Assembly: GCA_024508675.1 (NCBI GenBank)
Contig: JANINQ010000005.1
Location: 186,001 to 250,000, forward strand
Direction of reading: 5' to 3'
Origin: Afipia sp.
GTDB lineage: Bacteria; Pseudomonadota; Alphaproteobacteria; Rhizobiales; Xanthobacteraceae
Length of the DNA stretch: 64,000 bases
Each line of letters begins with the position of its first letter. The first letter of the stretch is position 1. The notes beneath the pieces were generated by a model. That model made no database searches and was not told where the DNA came from. It worked only from the letters and a program-made list of their open reading frames with translations. A program made the translations under genes and the position numbers. Positions 55,960 to 64,000 of the stretch are shown here, one piece after another.

Positions 55960-57153
55960 TCAGCCCATTGCAGCCAGTCGATCGAGCTGCCCGGCGAGAT
56001 CGGCTTCGGCATCGGCCGTGCTGATCAGGCAGATGCGATAGCCGCGCGCCTCCAGCCATTCGCTCCGCGCCCCGCGCTCCCGCACAATCGTTTCGGTCTC
56101 GGCCGGATTGACCAGCTCGATGGCGATGCGTTTCGTGAACGATACGAAATCCGGAATGTGACGCCCCACCGGCGTCTGCCGCTTGAAGTGCGACGCGAAC
56201 CGGCGGTCCGTTCTCAACGCCTGCCAAAGTATCCGCTCAGCATCGGTCGGATTTCGCCGCAGCAAGCGTGCAAGCCCCCTCACCGTGCCGCCGCTGTCGG
56301 ACGGCGCGCGTCCGTCGGAATGTTCAGCCAGCAATGCCCGAAGCCGTGTCGCCTCGTTGCCGTCGAGAATGCCGCCCTTTGCCGGGCCTTTGCGGCCTTC
56401 CGCAATAGCCATCACCACGCCGTGCAGCGTGTGCATGTCCTGCTTGGTCGGCTCCATGCGCATGAAGATGTTGCGCATGTTGACCAGCATCACATCGCGC
56501 TTTTCCGGCGGCCGCAGGAATTCCACCTTGTCGAGTTCGTTCACGAGATTGTCAAAGAACGCCTGCATCTGATGGCTGGATGCCCGCTCCGAACGCTCCG
56601 TCATCGCGAACGGCAGCGCGTTCGATGTCTCCAGCTTGAACCATTCGTAACCCATCAGCAGCACGGCCTGCGCGAGGTTCAGCGACGCGAAGCCCGGATT
56701 GACCGGGAACGTGACGATGCGATTGGCGAGCGCGACCTCGTCGTTCTCAAGACCGTAACGCTCGCGCCCGAACATGATCGCCGTGGTACCGCCCATAGCC
56801 ACCTCCTGGACGATCTGGCGTGCGGCTTCCTCGGGGCCAACCACAGGCTTGGCCTGATCGTGCGCCCGCGCCGTGGTCGCGAACAGCAGCGAACAATCCG
56901 CCACCGCCGCCTCAACGCTGTCGAACAGCTCCACTTGATCGAGAATGTGATCGGCCCCGGCGGCAGCGCGCTGGGCGGCCATGTTCGGCCATCCGTCGCG
57001 CGGATTCACGATGCGCAGCCGCGTCAGCCCGAAATTGCCCATGGCGCGGGCGCACATGCCGATGTTCTCGCCGAGCTGCGGCTCGACCAGCACCACGACG
57101 GGTCCGTCCAGTTCCTTGCGCGTCTTGGTCTTGTCGGTGCCTGAACCGGTCAT
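55960..57153 (-). CDS. trmJ: TrmJ-like RNA methyltransferase fused to a degenerate DUF559 domain
   Basis: A 397-residue fusion. Residues 15-275 are a SpoU/TrmJ-type 2'-O-methyltransferase: PVVVLVEPQLGENIGMCARAM, IMFGRERYGLENDEVAL and NLAQAVLLMGYEW (the trefoil-knot SAM site). Residues about 293-397 match the DUF559 endonuclease-like fold (TDAERILWQALR; FKRQTPVGRHIPDFVSF; WLEARGYRICLI). The catalytic E-L-D-G...H block of DUF559 reads IELVNPAET, so nuclease activity is doubtful. ATG 57153 has AGAGG 2 bp upstream. Confidence 0.85.
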   Translation of the reverse strand: MTGSGTDKTKTRKELDGPVVVLVEPQLGENIGMCARAMGNFGLTRLRIVNPRDGWPNMAAQRAAAGADHILDQVELFDSVEAAVADCSLLFATTARAHDQAKPVVGPEEAARQIVQEVAMGGTTAIMFGRERYGLENDEVALANRIVTFPVNPGFASLNLAQAVLLMGYEWFKLETSNALPFAMTERSERASSHQMQAFFDNLVNELDKVEFLRPPEKRDVMLVNMRNIFMRMEPTKQDMHTLHGVVMAIAEGRKGPAKGGILDGNEATRLRALLAEHSDGRAPSDSGGTVRGLARLLRRNPTDAERILWQALRTDRRFASHFKRQTPVGRHIPDFVSFTKRIAIELVNPAETETIVRERGARSEWLEARGYRICLISTADAEADLAGQLDRLAAMG

Positions 57154-57328
57154 GGCCTCTGCTTTGATATGTCGTATTTCCCCTGCCGTAACGCAGTTGA
57201 CGCGGGGCAGGTCAAGGCCTTTTCTTGGGCCAGCCTGAATTTGTGCGCTATCCTGCAGGGCAGGAATGCCGACATCGGCGGCGAGTTCTGGCAACCGGTT
57301 GAAGTAATAGTTCCGGACGAGGTGACCC

Positions 57329-58537
57329 TTGGCCCAGACCGACACAACCAGCACGCCCCCCACCCCTTCGGCAAACACCGCACCCGCCCCGGACAAGCCG
57401 CCCGCGAATGCGGCCCTGCGCAGGCTCGCAATTCCGCTCGCGTGTGTCGCCGCCGCTGCGGCGTTCGTCGCAGTGGCCACGCTGAGCTGGGATGAGTGGA
57501 TCAGCAGCGCCACGATCCAGACCACCAATGATGCCTATGTGCGCGCCGAAGTCTCGCAACTGAGCAGCCGCGTTGCAGGTGAAGTGAAGACCGTCGCCGT
57601 CAGCGACTATCAGCGCGTTAAGGCCGGTGATCTCTTGGTCGAGATCGATCCTGCGGATTACGAGGCGCAGGTCGCACAGGCGGAAGCCTCGGTCGCCGGG
57701 GCGCAGGCGGCACTCGACAATCTCGCCAACCAGGTCGAACTTCAGTACGCCACCATCGCGCAATCGGAAGCGCAGCGCGCCTCCGCCGAAGCCGTTCAGG
57801 TCGAGGCGCAGCAGGAATACGACCGTCAGCACGGCCTGATCGAAAGTCCCGCCTTCGCGCGCCAGCGCCTTGAACAAGCGACCGCGTCTCTCGCAAAGGC
57901 CGACGCCGATGTCCGCGCCAGCCGCGCGGTCATTGCCGCGCAAAAACATCAGATGGAAGTTCTGGCCGGAACAAAGAAACAGCGCGCCGCTGATGTGCTC
58001 GCAGCGCAGGCCGCGCTGAAGGCCGCCAAACTCAAGCTCGGCTACACCCGCATTGTCGCGCCGTTCGACGGCATTGTCGGCGCGCGGCAGGTTCAGCCCG
58101 GCGACTACGTCAATATCGGCAGCAATCTGTTCAATGTCGTTCCGCTACCGAATGTCTATCTCATTGCCAATTACAAGGAGACGCAGCTTACCCGTGTGAA
58201 GCCGGGACAGCCGGTGGAAATCACCATCGACAGTTTTCCGCGCCAGACCTTGCGCGGCCGCGTCGCACGTGTTTCTCCGGCGAGCGGCGCGCAATTTGCG
58301 CTGCTGCCGCCCGACAACGCCACCGGCAACTTCACCAAGGTGGTCCAGCGCATTCCCGTGCGGATCGAATTCGACAAGGGCCAGCCGCTGCTGAACAGCC
58401 TGCTGCCCGGCATGTCGGCGGAAACGCGGATCAATACGGAGGGATCGTCCGCCCCATCGAACACCGGAGCCAGGACGACCGGAACCAATACCGCTGGAGC
58501 CAATGCCACTGGAGTCATGCCCGGTGGCGGAAACTAA
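57329..58537 (+). CDS. emrA: EmrA-like membrane fusion protein
   Basis: A 402-residue HlyD-family adaptor anchored by one N-terminal membrane segment (residues 32-52, IPLACVAAAAAFVAVATL). It has a lipoyl half (VKAGDLLVEIDPADYEAQ), a long coiled hairpin with AEASVAGAQAALDNLANQVE, and the second half (IVAPFDGIVGARQVQPGDYV). The last 30 residues are Thr/Gly/Asn repeats. The start is TTG 57329 after GAGGTG. Its 3' end overlaps the MFS transporter gene, its likely partner. Confidence 0.88.
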   Translation: MAQTDTTSTPPTPSANTAPAPDKPPANAALRRLAIPLACVAAAAAFVAVATLSWDEWISSATIQTTNDAYVRAEVSQLSSRVAGEVKTVAVSDYQRVKAGDLLVEIDPADYEAQVAQAEASVAGAQAALDNLANQVELQYATIAQSEAQRASAEAVQVEAQQEYDRQHGLIESPAFARQRLEQATASLAKADADVRASRAVIAAQKHQMEVLAGTKKQRAADVLAAQAALKAAKLKLGYTRIVAPFDGIVGARQVQPGDYVNIGSNLFNVVPLPNVYLIANYKETQLTRVKPGQPVEITIDSFPRQTLRGRVARVSPASGAQFALLPPDNATGNFTKVVQRIPVRIEFDKGQPLLNSLLPGMSAETRINTEGSSAPSNTGARTTGTNTAGANATGVMPGGGN

Positions 58538-60113
58538 GATCATCGCCAGCGGGCCGGTCTCCACCGGCCAGCCCGTTCATTTCCCGCTGCTGGCCGTCGC
58601 GGCTGTGCTGCTCGGCGCATCTATGGCGAACATCGACAGCCGGATGTTCTCCATCGGGCTGCCCGACCTCAAGGGCGCGTTCTCCCTTTCCTTCGACGAA
58701 GGCGCGTGGCTCTCCACGGCATCGACCGCGTCACAGATTTTCATCGCACCGGCGGTCGCCTGGCTCGCCACCACATTCGGCCTGCGCCGCATCCTCGGCG
58801 CGCCGAGCATTGTGTTCGCTGTGATTTCGCTGATTTTGCCATTTGTCCGCGATTATCCGACGGTGATGGCTCTCACCATCCTGCATGGCCTGCTGCTCGG
58901 CACCTTCGTGCCTGCCACGCTCATGATCATCTTCCGCAATCTGCCGATGCAATGGTGGCTGATCGCGATCGGCATCTACGCGCTGCGTGTCGGCTTCTCG
59001 CTCAATTTCGGCCCTGCGCTGGTCGGCTTCTATGTCGACCACGTCGGATGGCAGTGGCTTTACTGGCAGGACGCGCTGCTCGCCGTGCTGATGGCGATCC
59101 TCGTCTATCTCGGCGCGCCGCGAGAGCCGGTCAACAAGGCGCTGCTGGAAACCGCGGACTGGGGCGGGATGCTGCTGCTCGGCACCGGCATTGCGATGGT
59201 CTATGCCGGCCTCGATCAGGGCAACCGGCTGGACTGGCTCGGCTCCGGCACGGTGGTCGCGCTGCTGGCGAGCGGCGGCATGCTGCTGGTGGCGTTCTTC
59301 ATCAATGAGGCGATGGTGCAGGACCCATGGGCTCATGCCAATGTGCTGCTGTCACGCAACATCGGCTTCGCGCTGGTGGTGATCCTGCTCTACACCCTGA
59401 CCAGCCTTTCAAACTCGTCGCTGGTGCCGAATTTCCTCTCGACGGTGGCTCAGCTTCGGCCCGAACAGACCGGCCATCTCCTGCTGGTCTATTGCGTGCT
59501 GCCGATGGCGGTGACCTTCCCGCTTTCGATCTGGGTGGCCCGGCGGTTCGACGTGCGCATCCTGCTGCTGCTCGGTTTGCTCGCTTTCGCGTTGGCCGCC
59601 CTGCTCGGAACCCGGATTACCAACGAATGGCGGCTGAACGACTTCATCCCCATCGTCCTGCTGCAGTCCGTCGGCCAGTCCTTCACCCTTCTGCCGATCA
59701 TCCTGATTGCGCTGGCCAATTCAGACCCGACGCGGGCGACCGCATTCGCCGCCTATATCCAGATCATGCGCCTTGGCGGCGCCGAGATCGGCATCGCACT
59801 GATGGCCACCTGGCTGCGGGTCCGCGAACAAGTGCATTCCAACCTGATCGGCCAGCATGTGACGCATGCGAAGGATCAGGTGCAGGACTTTCTGACGAAG
59901 CTGTCGGCGTATTTTGCCGGGCATGGCACCGCCACCGCTCCGGGGCGGAGCGTGGGCAAGCTGGCGGGCATCGTGCAGCGCGAAGCGAACGTGCTGGCCT
60001 ATATCGATGCCTTCTGGCTGACCTTCGGTTTTGCCATTGCCGCACTGATTGTCACGGCGCTGATCACCCGCGCCCCGCCGGGACCGTTCAGCCCGGGTCC
60101 AAAAGCGCGGTAG
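58503..60113 (+). CDS. emrB: EmrB-like MFS drug:H+ antiporter (DHA2 family, 14 TM)
   Basis: A 536-residue antiporter with about 14 hydrophobic segments. It has GASMANIDSRMFSIGLPDL near the start, WLATTFGLRRILGAPS and WRLNDFIPIVLLQSVGQSF. With EmrA it forms a multidrug export system. Two starts are possible: ATG 58503, which overlaps emrA by 35 bases, or GTG 58524, with GGAG 9 bp upstream. The outer-membrane partner is not in the window. A repeat array follows its stop. Confidence 0.88.
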   Translation: MPLESCPVAETKIIASGPVSTGQPVHFPLLAVAAVLLGASMANIDSRMFSIGLPDLKGAFSLSFDEGAWLSTASTASQIFIAPAVAWLATTFGLRRILGAPSIVFAVISLILPFVRDYPTVMALTILHGLLLGTFVPATLMIIFRNLPMQWWLIAIGIYALRVGFSLNFGPALVGFYVDHVGWQWLYWQDALLAVLMAILVYLGAPREPVNKALLETADWGGMLLLGTGIAMVYAGLDQGNRLDWLGSGTVVALLASGGMLLVAFFINEAMVQDPWAHANVLLSRNIGFALVVILLYTLTSLSNSSLVPNFLSTVAQLRPEQTGHLLLVYCVLPMAVTFPLSIWVARRFDVRILLLLGLLAFALAALLGTRITNEWRLNDFIPIVLLQSVGQSFTLLPIILIALANSDPTRATAFAAYIQIMRLGGAEIGIALMATWLRVREQVHSNLIGQHVTHAKDQVQDFLTKLSAYFAGHGTATAPGRSVGKLAGIVQREANVLAYIDAFWLTFGFAIAALIVTALITRAPPGPFSPGPKAR

Positions 60114-60133
60114 CGCCGGCCTTACCGGGATGG

Positions 60134-60283
60134 ATTGATTCAACATCTGAAAGTTTTGAATCAGCGTCTGAGAACCGGAAAGCAGCCGCCGGACGACTCC
60201 TTGAATCAGCCTGTGAAGGCTTTGATTCAAGTTGTGAAGACATCGAATCAAGAACCGGAGAAACCGATTCAGCGAGGATCGCG
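60134..60283. repeat. Degenerate 21-bp tandem repeat with a GAWTCA core
   Basis: Six 21-bp units start at 60134, 60155, 60200, 60221, 60242 and 60263. A 24-base spacer splits the second and third units. Each unit has GATTCA or GAATCA at the same position, so GANTC sites fall at 60137, 60158, 60203, 60224, 60245 and 60266. The rest of the unit is loosely kept (TSTGAR motif in four units). Two frames are open on the plus strand, so a decayed heptad-coding repeat is also possible. Confidence 0.8.
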
Positions 60284-60558
60284 TACGCTGAAATTCTTCT
60301 TATAAATCAATGATCTTGCGGAATCGTTTGAATCTCGTGCACAACGCGAGGCGGAGGCCGTGCCTCGTCTCTCCCGGCATGCGGCGCCCGGACGGTGCAC
60401 GCCGGAAAAGAACCAAAGGTTTCGGCCTAGCGAGATACCGCAAAGCATCCAGACATGCGGTCACGTCCGGATTCGAGCCGCAGAACGATTCACAAAATCC
60501 GCCCTGCACTGCGTTCCGGTCCGGCATGTCAGAAAGTCTCAGGCGCGTTGCCTTCCAG

Positions 60559-60572
60559 CCCGCCATGGCGGG
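60559..60572. promoter_or_regulatory. 14-bp palindrome upstream of icd
   Basis: CCCGCCATGGCGGG is a perfect dyad 75 bp before the icd ATG. It is followed at once by TGCTATAG. It may be an operator of icd or chance in a GC-rich region. Confidence 0.3.
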
Positions 60573-60646
60573 TGCTATAGGCTCACAACGGAACCGGTCG
60601 CGGTTCTCTCGCCCTCTCCGCCCCCAATATTAAGGCCCGATCCCCC

Positions 60647-61861
60647 ATGGCAAAAATCAAGGTGACCAACCCCGTCGTCGAACTCGATGGCGACGAGATG
60701 ACCCGGATCATCTGGCAGTACATCAAGGACAAGCTCATCCACCCGTTCCTCGATGTGAAGCTCGAATACTACGACTTGGGGATGGAATACCGCGACAAGA
60801 CCAACGATCAGGTCACCATTGACGCAGCCAACGCGATCAAGAAACACGGCGTCGGCGTGAAGTGCGCCACCATCACCCCGGACGAAGCCCGCGTGAAGGA
60901 ATTTGGCCTGAAGGAAATGTGGAAGTCGCCAAATGGCACCATCCGCAACATCCTCGGCGGCGTCGTGTTCCGCGAACCGATCATCTGCCGCAACGTGCCC
61001 CGTCTGGTGCCGGGCTGGACCAAGCCGATCATCATCGGCCGTCATGCCTTCGGCGACCAGTACCGCGCCACCGATTTCAAGTTCCCGACACCGGGCACCA
61101 TCACCCTGAAATTCACCGGCGACGACGGCAAGGTGATCGAACGCGAAGTCTTCAAGGCGCCCAGCGCCGGTGTGACGCTCGCCATGTTCAACCTCGACGA
61201 TTCGATCCGTGATTTCGCCCGGTCGTCGATGAATCTCGGCCTTGCGAAGGGCTATCCGGTTTATCTCTCGACCAAGAACACGATCCTCAAGCAGTACGAC
61301 GGCCGCTTCAAGGACATCTTCCAGGAGGTGTTCGACAACGAATTCAGGAAGGACTTCGACGCCAAGGGGATCACCTACGAGCACCGCCTGATCGACGATA
61401 TGGTGGCGGCGGCGATGAAGTGGTCGGGCGGCTACGTCTGGGCCTGCAAGAACTACGACGGCGACGTGCAGTCCGACACCGTGGCGCAGGGCTACGGCTC
61501 GCTGGGCCTGATGACCTCCGTGCTGCTCACGCCAGACGGCAAGACCATGGAAGCGGAAGCCGCCCACGGCACCGTGACCCGTCACTACCGTGAGCACCAG
61601 AAGGGCAAGGAAACCTCAACCAACTCGATCGCGTCGATCTTCGCCTGGACCCGCGGCCTCGGTCATCGCGCCAAGCTCGACAACAATGCCGAACTGGCGA
61701 AGTTCGCAGACACGCTGGAGAAGGTATGCGTCGAGACAGTCGAAGCCGGTTACATGACCAAGGATCTGGCGCTGCTCGTCGGCGCAGAACAACGCTGGCT
61801 CTCGACCACCGGCTTCCTCGACAAGGTGGCGGAAAACCTGACCAAGGCGATGGCTGCGTAA
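60647..61861 (+). CDS. icd: NADP-dependent isocitrate dehydrogenase (eukaryote-like subfamily)
   Basis: Oxidatively decarboxylates isocitrate to 2-oxoglutarate with NADP+. The 404-residue homodimeric form resembles mitochondrial IDH rather than E. coli Icd. Motifs include [56 protein letters not shown] and [21 protein letters not shown] 60647 is the family start. A terminator follows 23 bp after the stop. Confidence 0.97.
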   Translation: MAKIKVTNPVVELDGDEMTRIIWQYIKDKLIHPFLDVKLEYYDLGMEYRDKTNDQVTIDAANAIKKHGVGVKCATITPDEARVKEFGLKEMWKSPNGTIRNILGGVVFREPIICRNVPRLVPGWTKPIIIGRHAFGDQYRATDFKFPTPGTITLKFTGDDGKVIEREVFKAPSAGVTLAMFNLDDSIRDFARSSMNLGLAKGYPVYLSTKNTILKQYDGRFKDIFQEVFDNEFRKDFDAKGITYEHRLIDDMVAAAMKWSGGYVWACKNYDGDVQSDTVAQGYGSLGLMTSVLLTPDGKTMEAEAAHGTVTRHYREHQKGKETSTNSIASIFAWTRGLGHRAKLDNNAELAKFADTLEKVCVETVEAGYMTKDLALLVGAEQRWLSTTGFLDKVAENLTKAMAA

Positions 61862-61884
61862 GCAGCCCACACCGTAAAAACATC

Positions 61885-61913
61885 AAAGGCGCGGATTTCT
61901 CCGCGCCTTTTTT
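61885..61913 (+). terminator. icd terminator
   Basis: Arms AAAGGCGCGGA and TCCGCGCCTTT with a short loop are followed by more T residues. It lies 23 bp past the icd stop. Confidence 0.93.
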
Positions 61914-61972
61914 GTTACCCGCAAAAGACCTGAAACCGATGCGAGGCAATTGCAGGCCTCTTCGCGGATAAG

Positions 61973-62104
61973 TCAGAACGGCCAATTCGTCCGCATACGC
62001 GCAGTCCAAACGCCGTAATTCGCACCAATGCCGCCGTACTGGCCAACAATCGTCAGGGAACCACCATTCGCCACGCCGCCGGCTCCTGTCTGCTCCTCAC
62101 TCAC
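61973..62104 (-). pseudogene. 3' remnant of an outer-membrane beta-barrel gene
   Basis: A 43-codon open stretch ends in a stop and encodes GSLTIVGQYGGIGANYG and VWTARMRTNWPF in order. The last strand and terminal Phe are typical of autotransporter or outer-membrane barrel C-termini. Upstream sequence (62105-62200) does not continue the same fold in frame. It is best read as a decayed gene tail. A very small real gene cannot be ruled out. Confidence 0.45.
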
Positions 62105-62258
62105 GCCCCGCCTTCATCGCACCGCCGCTCCAACACCGGCCTGTCAGCCGTGTTGATTTTCAGCCGCTGCGAATCATGAAAAAATAAACAGTCCCTTCCC
62201 GTCTGGCGCGGTCACAAACGCACCCGATCAACAAAGGCTGGCGCAGATCATAAGAAGC

Positions 62259-63116
62259 ATGTCACCGGCCCGGGCCGAGGATGATCTGGACGATCCCCTG
62301 CTGGCGGAAGCCGCACAATTGCGCGCCTCGCCTGCCTTCGCTGCCGCCGTTCGTGAATACACGGTCGCCATCGCGCGGTTCCGCGAGGCACCACGTCTCA
62401 TCAACAAGCTGATGGCTTCGGAAACGCGGTTCCGTTTGACCGCCTATGTGTTCTGTTTTGCGGCCTATTATGAAAGGCACGGCCCGCTTGGCGGCGTCAC
62501 CTACACCCAATTGCTCGAACTGTGCTCGCAGCGGGAGGAATTGACGCCGCGCACGCTCAAGACAACGCTGACCCTGCTCAAGCTGGCGGGCTTCGTCAAA
62601 ACATCGCGGAATCCGTCCGACCGCCGCTCGAAGTCCTACCATCCGACCCCGCGCATGGTGGATTTCGTCAAAAGCTGGATGCCCCATGCGGTCAATGCTC
62701 TCGACGCCGTGCAACCGGAAATGCAACGCGCGCAGATGCTGGCCCATGACCCGGATTTCATCCGGCGTTTTGCCGCTGCTGCCGGACACGCGCATGCCGC
62801 GGGTATCCCGCTGATCGACCGCATGCCTGAATTTACCTGCTTCTTCGGAAAGCGGGAGGGCGCTATTCCCGTCGTCTTGGCGGTTATGCTGTCCGACATC
62901 GGCAGCGCGCCATTGCCGAGCCGGGCGCAGATCGCCAAGCGCTTCGGACTGTCGAAGACCCAGGTGTCGAACATGGTGGCCGAAGGCACCGAACTCGGTT
63001 TTTTCTCGGTCGATGAGACAGGGATTCCCGGCGCGACCACCCATCTGCGTGACAGCTACACGCGCTTTATCTCGATCGAACTGGCCTTTTACGCACGGCA
63101 CATGCAGCCTGCATAA
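62259..63116 (+). CDS. Putative DNA-binding protein with two winged-helix domains
   Basis: A 285-residue cytoplasmic protein of no named family. Two winged-HTH-like regions are visible. The first is near residues 75-130 (GGVTYTQLLELCSQREELTPRTLKTTLTLLKLAGFVKTSRNP, with a MarR-like wing RNPSDRRSKSYHPTPRM). The second is near residues 220-262 (LPSRAQIAKRFGLSKTQVSNMVAEGTELGFF). The two may bind neighbouring half-sites or act as a pseudo-dimer. The regulated genes are unknown; it is convergent with the antiporter gene. Confidence 0.65.
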   Translation: MSPARAEDDLDDPLLAEAAQLRASPAFAAAVREYTVAIARFREAPRLINKLMASETRFRLTAYVFCFAAYYERHGPLGGVTYTQLLELCSQREELTPRTLKTTLTLLKLAGFVKTSRNPSDRRSKSYHPTPRMVDFVKSWMPHAVNALDAVQPEMQRAQMLAHDPDFIRRFAAAAGHAHAAGIPLIDRMPEFTCFFGKREGAIPVVLAVMLSDIGSAPLPSRAQIAKRFGLSKTQVSNMVAEGTELGFFSVDETGIPGATTHLRDSYTRFISIELAFYARHMQPA

Positions 63117-63121
63117 AGCGC

Positions 63122-64000
63122 TCAGGCGCCGGCCAGCCCGATCTGCGCGATCATCGCCTTGGCGATTTCCTGCTCACCCATGATCACGGTATTCGCGCCG
63201 TGATGCTTGAGATGCGCGATCTCCTCTTCCGAATGGGCACGCGCGATGATCGGCAATGTCGTGCTGATGGCGCGAGCCTTGGCGACGATCTGCCCACCCT
63301 CGAAAGCATCGGGGATCGCCACCAGAAGCCCGCGCGCCGCGCCGACATTCGCTGCCTGCAGCATGTCGGGCGCCGCCGCATTGCCGGTGATTACCTCGAT
63401 GCCCTCCTGCCGCAGCTTCTCGACACTGCCGGGGCTGTCCTCGATCACCAGAATTGGAACCTGCGCCTGACGCAGCGCCTTGCTGACCACGCTGCCAACG
63501 CGGCCATGGCCGACCAGCACGACATGGTTTGACAGTTTCGACGCCTCAAGCGGGATGCGCGGCGCGGCAGGTTCGGCCGGTTTTTCCGGCGTTGCCGATT
63601 CCTCCTTCTTCGCCAGCATCCGGTCGAGCAGCGCGAAGCACAGGGGATTCAGCATGATCGAAATGATCGCACCGGCCAGCACCAGATCGCGGCCGCGCTC
63701 CGGCAGCAAGGCGAGGCTGACGCCGAGACTGACAAGAATGAACGAGAATTCGCCGATCTGCGCCAGACTGGCCGAGATCGTCAGCGCGGTTGATGTCGGA
63801 TAGCCGAACAGGCGCACGATCGCGAAAGCGGCGACGGATTTTCCGAAGATGATGATGACGACGGTCGCCAGCAGCGGCAGCGGCTCGCGCAGGACAATCG
63901 CCGGATCGACAAGCATGCCGACGGAGACAAAAAACAATACGGCGAATGCGTCGCGCAGCGGCAGCGTTTCGTTCGCGGCGCGCTGGCTGAGTTCGGATTC
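63122..64000 (-). CDS. CPA2-family cation/proton antiporter with RCK domain (partial, N-terminus off the right edge)
   Basis: The C-terminal 292 residues of a KefB/YbaL-like antiporter. The last membrane helices include FFVSVGMLVDPAIVL, FGKSVAAFAIVRLFGYP and SASLAQIGEFSFILVSLG. A Pro/Ala/Glu linker leads to a cytosolic RCK/TrkA-N domain (NHVVLVGHGRVGSVVSKALR, then VIEDSPGSVEKLRQEG). It exports K+ or Na+ in exchange for protons under nucleotide control. The frame is open through the last base of the window. Confidence 0.9.
   Translation of the reverse strand, partial: ESELSQRAANETLPLRDAFAVLFFVSVGMLVDPAIVLREPLPLLATVVIIIFGKSVAAFAIVRLFGYPTSTALTISASLAQIGEFSFILVSLGVSLALLPERGRDLVLAGAIISIMLNPLCFALLDRMLAKKEESATPEKPAEPAAPRIPLEASKLSNHVVLVGHGRVGSVVSKALRQAQVPILVIEDSPGSVEKLRQEGIEVITGNAAAPDMLQAANVGAARGLLVAIPDAFEGGQIVAKARAISTTLPIIARAHSEEEIAHLKHHGANTVIMGEQEIAKAMIAQIGLAGA

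Larger units (their letters stand above)
60114..60646. other. Intergenic region between emrB and icd with a repeat array
   Basis: 533 bp with no supported gene. The first third holds a 21-bp-period repeat (60134-60283). The rest leads to the icd start and includes a 14-bp palindrome CCCGCCATGGCGGG at 60559-60572, followed by CTATAG. No promoter can be fixed with certainty. Confidence 0.6.
61862..62258. other. Intergenic region between icd and the winged-helix gene
   Basis: 397 bp. It holds the icd terminator and the decayed outer-membrane tail on the minus strand. The last 100 bp should carry the promoter of the regulator gene at 62259. Nothing else was recognised. Confidence 0.5.

Noticed and set aside
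60134-60283. Possible CRISPR array
   Set aside because: Units are contiguous 21-bp degenerate repeats without unique spacers, and no cas genes are near.

Overview
The window reads as a chromosomal segment of a high-GC alphaproteobacterium of the Rhizobiales, most likely the Bradyrhizobium / Rhodopseudomonas / Afipia / Oligotropha group (Nitrobacteraceae). This is inferred from protein character: a CoxMS/CoxDEG-like molybdenum hydroxylase cluster, the F1-ATPase zeta inhibitor (DUF1476) beside purC, a monothiol Grx with bolA, EgtB/EgtD, a eukaryotic-like NADP-isocitrate dehydrogenase and a globin-coupled chemoreceptor. No rRNA or tRNA gene, CRISPR array, IS element or prophage was seen. Both edges cut genes: a lipoprotein efflux adaptor on the left and a CPA2 antiporter on the right.

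Layout. 1-1.8 kb: efflux adaptor and TetR regulator with a near-perfect operator, then a DUF4189 protein. 1.8-8.6 kb: one tightly coupled minus-strand operon of molybdenum-hydroxylase genes (coxG, coxS, coxM, coxD, coxE, two XdhC halves, a Mo-cofactor nucleotidyltransferase) that lacks the catalytic large subunit. 8.8-11.4 kb: pcaB-pcaD-pcaC of protocatechuate catabolism. 12.5-18 kb: a complete branched-chain amino acid type ABC importer (livHMGF, a DUF6867-like gene, livK). 18-28.8 kb: ccdA, a P1 peptidase, small secreted proteins, an outer-membrane barrel, an EF-hand protein, then housekeeping genes (rpe, purB, MOSC, murI, rpsD) and a LuxR regulator. 28.8-38.1 kb: a large autotransporter and three paralogous serine hydrolases with a threonine-aldolase-like gene among them.

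38.2-55.3 kb: an expanded version of a rhizobial neighbourhood. Reading from the right, zeta, purC, purS, purQ, purL, bolA and grxD keep their order, but each joint carries added genes: two paralogous CRPLAC secreted proteins, a globin-coupled sensor plus thioesterase, a LysR / gamma-glutamyltransferase / binding-protein unit, and LtrA with ergothioneine genes egtB-egtD. 55.3-64 kb: a GlcG/HbpS-like protein, a TrmJ methyltransferase fused to a degenerate DUF559 domain, an EmrAB-like pump, an unusual 21-bp-period GANTC repeat, icd, a decayed outer-membrane gene tail, a two-winged-helix regulator and the antiporter.

Points most worth a second look: the 21-bp repeat that places GAWTC (a subset of the CcrM site GANTC) at fixed spacing upstream of icd; the hydroxylase operon without its large subunit; the hairpin that hides a ribosome binding site between grxD and a serine hydrolase; the inverted repeat that supplies the stop codons of both egtD and the LtrA gene; and the CRPLAC protein pair inside the purine operon. 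No single large new system was identified with confidence.
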